Shown: positions 1 to 5,328 of the stretch, one piece after another
Numbering within the stretch: the stretch's first letter is position 1
How the letters are laid out: the number at the start of each line of letters is the position of its first letter
DNA from: DATJJW01 sp035491935
GTDB lineage: Bacteria > Pseudomonadota > Alphaproteobacteria > ATCC43930 > CGMCC-115725
Direction: 5' to 3'
Assembly (NCBI GenBank): GCA_035491935.1
Contig: DATJJW010000208.1
Coordinates: forward strand, 1-8,156
Length of the DNA stretch: 8,156 bases
Program-made: the position numbers and the translations under genes
The notes under the pieces: generated by a model
The model's database searches: none
Told to the model about the DNA's origin: nothing
Seen by the model: only the letters and a program-made list of their open reading frames with translations

Positions 1-1
1 A

Positions 2-775
2 ATGCACGGCAAATTCTTCTGGTACGACATCATGACCGCCGATACTCGGGCGGCGGCCGATTTCTATCAGGCGGTGCTGGGCTGGAATGTCGAGGATAGC
101 GGCGTTCCCGGTCAGGAATATCGGCTGTTCAAGGTGGGCGATCGGCCGGTGGCGGGGCTGATGCCGATCCCTGACACGATCAAGGACAGCGCCCGGCCGG
201 TATGGCTGGGCTACGTCCAGGTCGACGATGTCGATCGCGCTGTGGCCGACATCATGATGGCGGGCGGCCAGGTGCATCGGCCGCCGACCGACGTGCCGGG
301 CGTGCTTCGTTTTGCCGTTGTGGCCGATCCCCAGGGAGCCGTGTTCCTTGTCGCCACCACCCTCGGCCAGAGCGCGCCCGACCTGCCGCCCGGGACGCTG
401 GGCGCGGTCGGCTGGCACGAACTCTATGCCGAGTCATGGTCATCGGTGTTCCCGTTTTACGAGCGGCTGTTCGGTTGGACCAGGACCGAGGCCCTGGATA
501 TGGGGCCGATGGGTACGTATCAGCTGGTTGCCACGCCGGGTGCGGTCACCGAGAGCGGCTCGGCTGTCGGCATGATGAACAAGCCGGCCGAAATTTCCCG
601 GCCCTATTGGGGTTACTACTTCAACGTCGATGCCATCGATGCCGCGGCGGAGCGGGTCAAGGCGGCCGGCGGCACGCCGATGATGGCGCCGGAAGAGGTG
701 CCGGGCGGCTTATGGATCCTGCATGCCGTCGACCCGCAGGGCGCGCATTTCGCTCTGCTGGCGCGGCAGCGCTAG
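2..775 (+). CDS. Two-domain VOC (glyoxalase/bleomycin-resistance) family protein
   Basis: The protein of 257 residues carries two tandem vicinal-oxygen-chelate modules, roughly residues 1-120 and 130-255. Each opens with a strand plus helix of the type 'FWYDIMTADTRAAADFYQAVLGW' (abridged) or 'GWHELYAESWSSVFPFYERL' and ends in a 'DPQGA-F' strand (DPQGAVFLVA; DPQGAHFALLA). The doubled arrangement resembles the Rv0577/CFP30B-like branch of glyoxalase-type proteins. In module 1 the usual first metal ligand position is Tyr (WYDIM) while module 2 has His (WHELYA), so metal binding may be confined to one half. It is probably cytosolic, as no signal peptide is visible. The ATG is at base 2, so a ribosome binding site cannot be seen and a start further upstream is possible. 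Its stop interlocks with that of the convergent aguB. The substrate cannot be assigned from sequence. Confidence 0.88.
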   Translation: MHGKFFWYDIMTADTRAAADFYQAVLGWNVEDSGVPGQEYRLFKVGDRPVAGLMPIPDTIKDSARPVWLGYVQVDDVDRAVADIMMAGGQVHRPPTDVPGVLRFAVVADPQGAVFLVATTLGQSAPDLPPGTLGAVGWHELYAESWSSVFPFYERLFGWTRTEALDMGPMGTYQLVATPGAVTESGSAVGMMNKPAEISRPYWGYYFNVDAIDAAAERVKAAGGTPMMAPEEVPGGLWILHAVDPQGAHFALLARQR

Positions 776-1644
776 TGTTGCAGGCCGTCGGCGCCGCCGA
801 TGACGCCGTAGAGCTCCGGCCGGCGGTCGCGGAACACGCCCCAGGCATTGCGCTGGCGCCGTACCGCGTCGAGGTCGAATGTCGCCGTCAGCACCGCGTC
901 GCCCGTGCGCTCCGCCTCGGCCAGCTTCTCGCCGGTGGGGCCGGCGATGAAGGAGGAGCCGTAGAATGTCAGCGCGCAGCTTTGCCCTTGCTCGACGCCA
1001 TAGCGGTTGCTGGCGACGAGCGGGGTCAGGTTGGCGCCGGCATGGCCCTGCATCACCCTCTGCCAATGGTCGCGGCTGTCGATGCCGGCATCCTGCGGCT
1101 CGGAGCCGATGGCGGTCGGGTAGAACAGCAGCTCCGCCCCCATCAGCGCCATGGCGCGGGCGGCTTCCGGGAACCACTGGTCCCAGCAGATGCCGACGCC
1201 GATACGGCCGAATGCCGTGTTCCAGGTCTTGAAGCCGGTATCGCCCGGGCGGAAATAGAATTTCTCCTGATAGCCCGGTCCATCGGGGATGTGCGACTTG
1301 CGATAGATGCCGAGATTGCGGCCATCGGCGTCGATGATCGCGATCGAGTTGTAATGAGCGGCATTGGCGCGCTCGAAGAAGCTGACCGGCAATACCACGC
1401 CCAGCTCCTTGGCGAGATCCGCGAACTGCGCCAGCATGGCGTCGCCTTGGCATGTTCTGGCCGTATCGAACCAGGCCGGGTCCTGGTCCTTGCAGAAATA
1501 GGGTGCCTCGAACAACTCCGGCAGCAGGACGATGTTGGCGCCGCGGGCCGCCGCCGCGCGCACCATGGCCTCCGCTTTCGCGATATTGGCGTGGCTGTCG
1601 CTGCCGCAGGCGAATTGCGTCGCGGCGACGGTGACCTTGGCCAT
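772..1644 (-). CDS. aguB: N-carbamoylputrescine amidase AguB (nitrilase superfamily)
   Basis: It hydrolyses N-carbamoylputrescine to putrescine, CO2 and ammonia, the last step of the agmatine route of polyamine synthesis, in the cytosol. The carbon-nitrogen hydrolase triad is intact: Glu43 in LLPELFEAPYFC, Lys116 in YRKSHIPDGPGY and Cys153 in GVGICWDQWFPE (290-residue numbering). The stretches EKFYFRPGD and the C-terminal RDRRPELYG are typical of AguB. Two in-frame ATGs exist. The first (1648-1650) abuts the AAGGAAGG Shine-Dalgarno (complement of 1651-1658), while the second (1642-1644) lies 6 nt from it, so the shorter 290-residue form beginning MAKVTV is preferred over the 292-residue form. 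The gene follows aguA by 27 nt on the same strand, giving an aguA-aguB operon. The length is normal for the family. Confidence 0.95.
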   Translation of the reverse strand: MAKVTVAATQFACGSDSHANIAKAEAMVRAAAARGANIVLLPELFEAPYFCKDQDPAWFDTARTCQGDAMLAQFADLAKELGVVLPVSFFERANAAHYNSIAIIDADGRNLGIYRKSHIPDGPGYQEKFYFRPGDTGFKTWNTAFGRIGVGICWDQWFPEAARAMALMGAELLFYPTAIGSEPQDAGIDSRDHWQRVMQGHAGANLTPLVASNRYGVEQGQSCALTFYGSSFIAGPTGEKLAEAERTGDAVLTATFDLDAVRRQRNAWGVFRDRRPELYGVIGGADGLQH

Positions 1645-1671
1645 GGGCATCCTTCCTTTGGCGGCTTTGGG

Positions 1672-2721
1672 CTAGCTGGCGGGTTTGGGTCTCAGGGCCG
1701 GCTGCTGCTGGGTGATGCAGTGGATGCCGCCGCCGCCCTGCAGGATGTCGAGCGCCGGGATCTGTACGACCGAACGGCTGGGGAAGACATCGCGCAGGAT
1801 CTCGACGGCGATGCGGTCCATCCGGTCCTCGAAGGCCGGCACGAGCACCGCATCGTTGCAGATATAGGAATTGACGTAAGAGAGGGCGAGGCGTCCGGCC
1901 TCGGTCACGCGCTTCGCCGGGATCGGCAGCTCGACCACCTGCAGCGGGTTGCCTTGCGCGTCGCGCGCCTCGCGCAGCCGGGCGATGTTCTCGGCCAGGG
2001 GTTCGTAATTGGCGTCCGAACGGTCGAAGCAGGAGGCCGCCAGCACCATGCCGGGGCGGGCGAAGCAGGCGAGGTTGTCGACATGCCCGTCCGTGTCGTC
2101 ATTCTCCAGCCCCTCGCCCAGCCAGATGACCTGGCTGCCGCCGAGCCACGCCTTGAGATGGGCCTCGATCGCCTCGCGCGACAGGCTGGGGTTGCGGTTC
2201 GGGTTGAGCAGGCATTGCTCGCTGGTCAGAATCGTGCCCTGACCATCGACATGGATCGAGCCGCCTTCGAGGACGAAAGGCGCCTCGAAGCGGCGTATGC
2301 CGGCCTGTTCCAGGATGAAGCGCGCGACTTCCGCATCCTGGGCGCAGTCCGGCCATTTGCCGCCCCAGGCGTTGAAGCGCCAATCGACGCCGGCGACCTC
2401 GTCGCCCGCCTTGTTGATGAGGAAGCTCGGGCCGATGTCGCGCATCCAGGAGTCGTCCAGATCGCAGGCTTCGACCTTGACCAGGCCGCCGCAGGCCATG
2501 CGGGCGATCTCGACATCCTGCGGTCGGGCCAGCACGGTCACCGGCTCGAAGCGGTTGACGGTGCACGCGACCACGGCATAGCCGGCATAGGCACGGTCGA
2601 TCTTGCCATGCCATATCGCTTCACGGGCGGGCCAGGCCATCCAGGTGCCGGCATGGCGGCGCCATTCGGCCGGCATGAAGAAGCCTTCGGCGGCGGGCGA
2701 GCCGGGCGGGAAATCGGTCAT
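1672..2721 (-). CDS. aguA: Agmatine deiminase AguA
   Basis: It converts agmatine to N-carbamoylputrescine and ammonia; the product feeds AguB, encoded directly downstream. It belongs to the guanidino-group-modifying (PPAD) superfamily. Visible signatures are MPAEWRRHAGTWMAWP (16-31), the substrate-site motif DDSWMRDIGP (89-98), EGGSIHVDGQGT (152-163), DDTDGHVDN with His213 (208-216), and the C-terminal nucleophile Cys335 in GGGGIHCITQQQP. All key residues are present and the 349 residues match the family length. The ATG at 2719-2721 has only a weak, distant GGA as ribosome binding site. The next in-frame ATG (residue 16, MPAEW) would still keep all motifs, so the exact start is open. A candidate promoter lies about 40 nt upstream. 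The enzyme is cytosolic with no signal sequence. Confidence 0.95.
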   Translation of the reverse strand: MTDFPPGSPAAEGFFMPAEWRRHAGTWMAWPAREAIWHGKIDRAYAGYAVVACTVNRFEPVTVLARPQDVEIARMACGGLVKVEACDLDDSWMRDIGPSFLINKAGDEVAGVDWRFNAWGGKWPDCAQDAEVARFILEQAGIRRFEAPFVLEGGSIHVDGQGTILTSEQCLLNPNRNPSLSREAIEAHLKAWLGGSQVIWLGEGLENDDTDGHVDNLACFARPGMVLAASCFDRSDANYEPLAENIARLREARDAQGNPLQVVELPIPAKRVTEAGRLALSYVNSYICNDAVLVPAFEDRMDRIAVEILRDVFPSRSVVQIPALDILQGGGGIHCITQQQPALRPKPAS

Positions 2722-2757
2722 GATGATAAAATCCGTCGGTTCGTCGTTCGGGCGGCA

Positions 2758-2785
2758 CTATATCAAGGGGGGCGGCCCTGCCCAA
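2758..2785 (-). promoter_or_regulatory. Candidate promoter of aguA-aguB
   Basis: On the minus strand, TTGGGC (complement of 2780-2785), a 16-nt spacer and TATAGT (complement of 2758-2763) form a sigma70-like pair. The -10 matches 5 of 6 bases and the -35 only 3 of 6. It would give a leader of about 30 nt before the aguA ATG. The call rests on the -10 and the position alone. Confidence 0.35.
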
Positions 2786-2811
2786 CCTCGACGCGTCCAA
2801 TTTCGGCATAA

Positions 2812-2844
2812 GCGGGCCACGCATGCGTTTTTGCGCGTGCCCGC
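2812..2844. repeat. Inverted repeat (10-bp stem, one bulge) between aguA and the clpP-like gene
   Basis: GCGGGCCACGC at 2812-2822 faces GCGTGCCCGC at 2835-2844. All ten bases pair if one C of the left arm is bulged, across a 12-nt loop (2823-2834). There is no T-run on either side, so it is not a standard intrinsic terminator. It lies in the 206-nt divergent region (2722-2927), where an operator or a 5' leader hairpin of the clpP-like mRNA would fit. Confidence 0.5.
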
Positions 2845-2846
2845 TG

Positions 2847-2868
2847 GACGAAACGGACCGTTTTCGTC
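2847..2868. repeat. Second inverted repeat, 60 nt before the clpP-like gene
   Basis: GACGAAA (2847-2853) and TTTCGTC (2862-2868) form a 7-bp perfect pair around CGGACCGT, which itself contains CGG/CCG. It starts 2 nt after the preceding inverted repeat. It could be an operator half-site pair or a weak leader hairpin. The function is unknown. No convincing -35/-10 pair for the clpP-like gene was found nearby. Confidence 0.4.
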
Positions 2869-2916
2869 AAGGTTTCTTGCTAGGCAGAGTTCGCTGCGAC
2901 ATTGCCAGCGGTAGTG

Positions 2917-2927
2917 AAGGATAAGGA
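2917..2927 (+). promoter_or_regulatory. Double Shine-Dalgarno serving two alternative starts
   Basis: Two overlapping-register AAGGA copies occur at 2917-2921 and 2923-2927. The first is 6 nt from the TTG at 2928 and the second is 9 nt from the in-frame GTG at 2937. Both rare start codons are therefore well served, and the N-terminus may be MKVVSQ or MSQRQY. Confidence 0.5.
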
Positions 2928-3587
2928 TTGAAAGTCGTGAGCCAGCGCCAATACGAAGATCGCCTAGAAGCCCGCATGGATGACGACGAGGATCCCGAGG
3001 AGCCGGAAGAGAAGAAGTCGAAGGACGAGAAGCCGCCGGTCGCCGAACTGGAGAGCAAGCTGCTCAAGGGCCGCAAGGTCATGGTGTTCGGCGAGATCAG
3101 CGACAAGCTGGCACGCGACGTGGTCGGTCGCCTGCTGGCCTTGGCCGAGGATTCGGACAAGCCGATCGACATCTTCGTCAACTCCCCCGGCGGCCATGTC
3201 GAATCCGGCGATTCGATCCATGACATGATCCGGTTCATCAGCCAGGACATGCCGGTGCGCGTGATCGGCACCGGCTGGGTGGCGAGTGCCGGCGCGCTGA
3301 TCTATCTGGGCGCCAAGAAGGAGATGCGTTTCTGCCTGCCCAACACCCGCTTCCTGCTGCACCAGCCGATGGGCGGCGTGCGGGGCCAGGCGACCGACAT
3401 CGACATCGAGGCGCGCGAGATCATCAAGATGCGCGAGCGCTTGAGCCAGATCATCGCCCGCGACACCGGCCAGCCGATCGAGCGGGTCCGGCGTGATACG
3501 GAGCGTAATTACTGGATGAATGCGGCCGAGGCCATCGACTACGGCATGGTCAGCCGCGTCGTCACTTCCAAGAAGGATTTGGACTAG
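2928..3587 (+). CDS. ClpP-like ATP-dependent protease subunit with Asn in place of the catalytic Asp
   Basis: A ClpP-fold serine protease of 219 residues (family S14) that would assemble in the cytosol as a barrel-shaped chamber, normally fed by a Clp ATPase. From the catalytic serine onward it aligns without gaps to E. coli ClpP as I recall that sequence. Ser120 (GWVASAGA) equals Ser97 and His145 (FLLHQPMGG) equals His122, but the position of Asp171 is Asn194 (codon AAT, 3507-3509) in RRDTERNYWM. The motifs FVNSPGGHVESGDSIHDMIRF and GQATDIDIEAREI are typical. The usual N-terminal axial loop (VPMV type) is absent. Residues 1-40 form instead a charged tail with a DDDEDPEEPEE stretch. No clpX or clpA is adjacent. 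The start is TTG 2928 or GTG 2937. It is a paralog rather than the housekeeping ClpP, so no plain clpP symbol is given. Activity may be altered. Confidence 0.9.
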   Translation: MKVVSQRQYEDRLEARMDDDEDPEEPEEKKSKDEKPPVAELESKLLKGRKVMVFGEISDKLARDVVGRLLALAEDSDKPIDIFVNSPGGHVESGDSIHDMIRFISQDMPVRVIGTGWVASAGALIYLGAKKEMRFCLPNTRFLLHQPMGGVRGQATDIDIEAREIIKMRERLSQIIARDTGQPIERVRRDTERNYWMNAAEAIDYGMVSRVVTSKKDLD

Positions 3588-3626
3588 CGGCAGGCTGCCG
3601 CCGTCGGGCGCCCGAGGCATCGGGCG
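3587..3626 (+). terminator. Tandem hairpins after the clpP-like gene, possible terminator
   Basis: Immediately after the stop codon, GCGGCA/TGCCGC (3587-3601) can fold with a GGC loop, followed by a perfect 7-bp stem CGCCCGA-GGCA-TCGGGCG (3609-3626). No T-run follows directly, and the AT-rich stretch begins only about 30 nt later. They may slow or end transcription, or protect the mRNA 3' end. Confidence 0.35.
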
Positions 3627-3637
3627 TTCGATGGCGC

Positions 3638-3694
3638 TTGCCTTATTGGCATGAGGCCATATTAATATTTGTTTTATATTCGATCGTTAATATT
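3638..3694 (+). promoter_or_regulatory. AT-rich island, candidate promoter region of the 41-codon ORF and PAS-like gene
   Basis: This stretch, with TATTAATATTTG, TTTTATATTCG and GTTAATATTG, is strikingly AT-rich against its GC-rich surroundings. One possible pair is TTGCCT (3638-3643) and TATTAA (3660-3665) with a 16-nt spacer, 4 of 6 matches each. Other -10-like hexamers (TATATT 3675-3680, TAATAT 3688-3693) lack a good -35. A small hairpin GGCGG-CATCA-CCGCC (3717-3731) lies between this region and the next ribosome binding site. Confidence 0.3.
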
Positions 3695-3745
3695 GATTGT
3701 TGCGGTTGAGTTGAAGGGCGGCATCACCGCCGTCCGGAGACCGTA

Positions 3746-3871
3746 ATGGGTTCGTTCATGGCGCAACAAATCCCGCTATCCGGAGAGTCCTGCCACCTGC
3801 CGGCTTCTCCGTCCGCACCACATCCCGCCGCCCCTTCCATGGCAAAAGCGATGGTGGGGGGGGCGGCATGA
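3746..3871 (+). CDS. Small 41-residue ORF coupled to the PAS-like gene
   Basis: The ORF starts MGSFMAQQIPLSGESCHLPA and is rich in Pro, Ala and Ser, with no recognised domain. GGAG at 3736-3739 sits 6 nt before its ATG, a better ribosome binding site than that of the following gene. Its TGA (3869-3871) overlaps the next ATG (3868-3870) as ATGA, the classic arrangement for translational coupling. Third-position GC (27 of 41 codons) looks lower than in neighbouring genes, so coding status is uncertain. The eight-G run at 3856-3863 lies in its last codons; with nine Gs it would read straight into the downstream protein. It may thus be a leader peptide, or the true N-terminus of the next gene split by an indel. 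Confidence 0.45.
   Translation: MGSFMAQQIPLSGESCHLPASPSAPHPAAPSMAKAMVGGAA
3856..3863 (+). repeat. Homopolymer run of eight G
   Basis: Eight consecutive G residues lie 4 nt before the ATG of the PAS-like gene and inside the end of the 41-codon ORF. The run also acts as the only Shine-Dalgarno-like purine stretch for that ATG. Such tracts are prone to slippage and to sequencing length errors. Confidence 0.9.
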
Positions 3872-4722
3872 ATCTTCTGGTCTCTCCCAATGGCCATCTT
3901 TGGGATGTCGCCAATGGCGCTCTGCATAAATATCTGGGGTACTGGGGCGATACCGCCAGCCTGGTGACCATGGCCACCGGTGCCTTGGGTTTCGTCGCGG
4001 TCGGGGTCGCCGACGGCCGGGTGCGCATAAGGCTGCGGCCGGACATGTTCTCGGCCAGCAGCTTCAAAATGGTCGTCGGCATCCTGGTGCATCGCAATCC
4101 GAGCCGCATCGTCATCGATATCGACGACGTCCGCACCGTGCCGCAGGTCTTCGGCTCGGTCGAGGATGCGGTCGCCTGCCTGTCGGAACTATGCGAAGAG
4201 CCGGTACGGCCGCAGCAGCACGCCGCCTTCTTCACCGAGACCATGGATATCGGGCGCATCCGCATGCCGCGGCGCGAGGCGCTGCAGCAGCATTTCCAGC
4301 AATGGCGCCGGCGCGGCGGCCGGCTCGATCTCAAGACGATCCGCGACATGCAGCGCAATCCCTTCGCCATCAGTCAGCTTTTCGCCCGCATCGATGGCCA
4401 GAAGGTGATTCCGGAGAGCTGGCCGCGCTACATGAAGCTCTATAAGCGCGAGGACGCCGTCAAGATCATCGGCAAGCCCTTCATCGAGCACAATGACGGC
4501 GGCCACATGCATGCGGCTTCCCGCAGCTATCTGGCGACCGATAAGGCGGCCGAGCCGCGTCTCGAACTGGCGGAGGCGACGATCGACCCGCCCAACGGGC
4601 CGCCCCGGCATCTGCGCTATGAAAGGCTGCTGCTGCCCTGGCGCTCGCCCGGTGGCGACCATTTCGTCTCGTCCATCTCCTTCGTGCGATCGAAGACCCT
4701 GACCCTGCATCGCCCGAATTGA
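3868..4722 (+). CDS. Uncharacterised protein with PAS-like C-terminal half
   Basis: I do not recognise a characterised family for this 284-residue protein. The C-terminal half (about 150-275) runs RYMKLY, GKPFIEHNDGG, SRSYLATDKAAEPRLELAEA and then YERLLLPWRSPGG (251-263). It ends in strands FVSSISFVRS. The pattern 'yERlllPw..pGg..fv..i' is the end of the PAS-type domains common in alphaproteobacterial proteins (PAS_5-like), so a sensory or ligand-binding role is plausible. The N-terminal half (1-120) contains short hydrophobic strands (ASLVTMATGALGFVAVGVAD, 30-49) but no clear membrane helix or signal peptide, and no kinase, cyclase or DNA-binding output domain is visible. A basic segment, QQWRRRGGR, precedes the PAS-like part. 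The start used is ATG 3868. A start at 3746 would apply if the G-run held nine Gs. Confidence 0.75.
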   Translation: MNLLVSPNGHLWDVANGALHKYLGYWGDTASLVTMATGALGFVAVGVADGRVRIRLRPDMFSASSFKMVVGILVHRNPSRIVIDIDDVRTVPQVFGSVEDAVACLSELCEEPVRPQQHAAFFTETMDIGRIRMPRREALQQHFQQWRRRGGRLDLKTIRDMQRNPFAISQLFARIDGQKVIPESWPRYMKLYKREDAVKIIGKPFIEHNDGGHMHAASRSYLATDKAAEPRLELAEATIDPPNGPPRHLRYERLLLPWRSPGGDHFVSSISFVRSKTLTLHRPN

Positions 4723-4747
4723 CAGCTTCGGGTATCGACGACAATAT
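4719..4747 (+). promoter_or_regulatory. Candidate promoter of the cobalamin riboswitch transcript
   Basis: A perfect -35 TTGACA at 4719-4724 overlaps the TGA stop of the PAS-like gene (4720-4722). A 17-nt spacer leads to CAATAT at 4742-4747, which matches the -10 consensus at only 3 of 6. Transcription would start near 4754, just before the first paired element of the riboswitch, which is where a start is expected. Confidence 0.5.
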
Positions 4748-4763
4748 CCGGCCCGTCCACGGT

Positions 4764-4789
4764 CCCCGGGCGTTTTCGCGTCCCCGGGG
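4764..4789 (+). repeat. GC-rich inverted repeat at the 5' edge of the riboswitch
   Basis: CCCCGGG (4764-4770) pairs with CCCGGGG (4783-4789) around a 12-nt loop containing TTTT. It may belong to the 5' closing stem or an alternative fold of the riboswitch, or end read-through from the PAS-like gene. No T-run follows. Confidence 0.45.
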
Positions 4790-5073
4790 CTAAGAGGGAA
4801 TCCGGTGCGGCATCTGACGTCCAGTCACCTGATGCCAAGGCCGGGGCTGCCCCCGCAACTGTAAGCGGCGAGCGGCTGTCGAGACGGGTCACTGGCGCCT
4901 TGGAGGGCGATCCGTGTTTTTGGTGGAACACCCAAAAACGCGGGTCGCTCAAGATCGGAGACGGAATCACGCCTCAGATGGATCGCTTCGCGATTCCATG
5001 CGAGGTAACCCGGCTCTAGGCGCTGGGAAGGCCGGACAGTCCGCATTGACCCGCGAGCCAGGAGACCTGCCGT
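4783..5073 (+). promoter_or_regulatory. Cobalamin (adenosylcobalamin) riboswitch, enlarged
   Basis: The conserved core elements appear in order: GGGAATCCGGTG (4796-4807), GCTGCCCCCGCAACTGTAAG (4846-4865), GTCACTGG (4888-4895), TGGGAAGGCCG (5024-5034) and the B12 box GAGCCAGGAGACCTGCCG (5055-5072). The element binds coenzyme B12 and normally represses transport or synthesis genes downstream. It is larger than usual in two places. An extra stem, GGCATC/GATGCC (4809-4814/4831-4836), sits after GGTG. A 119-nt peripheral domain (4900-5018) is inserted above the stem CTGGCGCC/GGCGCTGG (4892-4899/5019-5026). That domain holds a stem of about 19 bp (4905-4923/4932-4950) and a second compound hairpin (4972-5005). 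The nearest sizeable downstream gene on this strand is the porin at 5329. Confidence 0.95.
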
Positions 5074-5198
5074 GAACGTTCGTACGTCCACGGGCGGGGT
5101 GTCCCGGCAGGTCGCTTGGCAAGTTCTGGGCCGTTCGCGCCACCATCGCCGCCAATCGTCCCCATCATATCCCCGCCTCGTCCAGCAGAGCGGGGAGG
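5064..5198 (+). promoter_or_regulatory. Predicted expression platform of the riboswitch
   Basis: GACCTGCCG of the B12 box (5064-5072) has a perfect 9-bp partner, CGGCAGGTC, at 5105-5113. Forming this stem would compete with the B12-box role in the aptamer. Its loop holds GGCGGGG (5093-5099), fully complementary to CCCCGCC (5171-5177). TCCCCGC (5170-5176) also pairs with GCGGGGA (5190-5196), which covers the ribosome binding site GGGGAGG of the ORF at 5202. These mutually exclusive pairings suggest translational control by hiding or freeing that site. No intrinsic terminator with a U-run is present. The scheme is inferred from complementarity only; no fold was computed. Confidence 0.55.
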
Positions 5199-5201
5199 CT
5201 C

Positions 5202-5285
5202 ATGTCAGAATCCATTTCGGTCTCGAATAGCATCGCTCGTCTAAGCGACGTCCCATGCGACCGGTATTGTCCAAGCCATATGTAA
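5202..5285 (+). CDS. Possible 27-residue ORF under the riboswitch
   Basis: An ATG at 5202 follows GGGGAGG (5192-5198). The ORF begins MSESISVSNSIARLSDV and ends with two cysteines (PCDRYCPSHM) before TAA at 5283-5285. The start lies immediately after the hairpin that can mask its ribosome binding site, exactly where a translational cobalamin riboswitch places its target. There is no recognised domain. It could be a regulatory leader peptide, a remnant of a lost target gene, or a chance ORF. Its end overlaps the palindrome at 5280-5301, which weakens the case for selection on coding. The porin ATG is 43 nt further on. Confidence 0.3.
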   Translation: MSESISVSNSIARLSDVPCDRYCPSHM

Positions 5286-5294
5286 TGTTATATC
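5267..5294 (+). promoter_or_regulatory. Candidate porin promoter
   Basis: TTGTCC (5267-5272), a 16-nt spacer and TATATC (5289-5294) match the sigma70 hexamers at 4 of 6 positions each. The -10 lies inside the palindrome at 5280-5301, so a repressor bound there would block it. The porin could therefore be transcribed independently of the riboswitch. Confidence 0.35.
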
Positions 5295-5301
5295 GTTACA
5301 T
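5280..5301 (+). promoter_or_regulatory. 22-nt Zur-like operator palindrome before the porin gene
   Basis: The arms ATGTAATG (5280-5287) and CGTTACAT (5294-5301) flank TTATAT. Eighteen of 22 positions are symmetric. The left half, GTAATGTTATA, looks like half of the zinc-repressor Zur (Fur family) boxes of proteobacteria, as far as I recall that motif. The site overlaps the candidate -10 of the porin and ends 27 nt before its ATG. Assignment to Zur rather than another regulator is tentative. Confidence 0.5.
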
Positions 5302-5328
5302 TTATTGATCGCAGGGGATGATGATACG

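Noticed and set aside
202..2811. 869-codon open frame on the + strand over aguA-aguB
   Set aside because: It lies opposite two genes with complete catalytic motifs, its product is Arg/Ala/Gly-rich with no domain, and long antisense frames are common in GC-rich codons.
2964..3620. 218-codon open frame on the - strand over the clpP-like gene
   Set aside because: It is the complement of conserved ClpP codons, with no ribosome binding site or domain of its own.
4905..4950. Strong hairpin containing a TTTTT run considered as an intrinsic terminator
   Set aside because: The T-run is inside the stem, not after it, and conserved riboswitch elements continue downstream to 5072, so it is better read as a peripheral domain.
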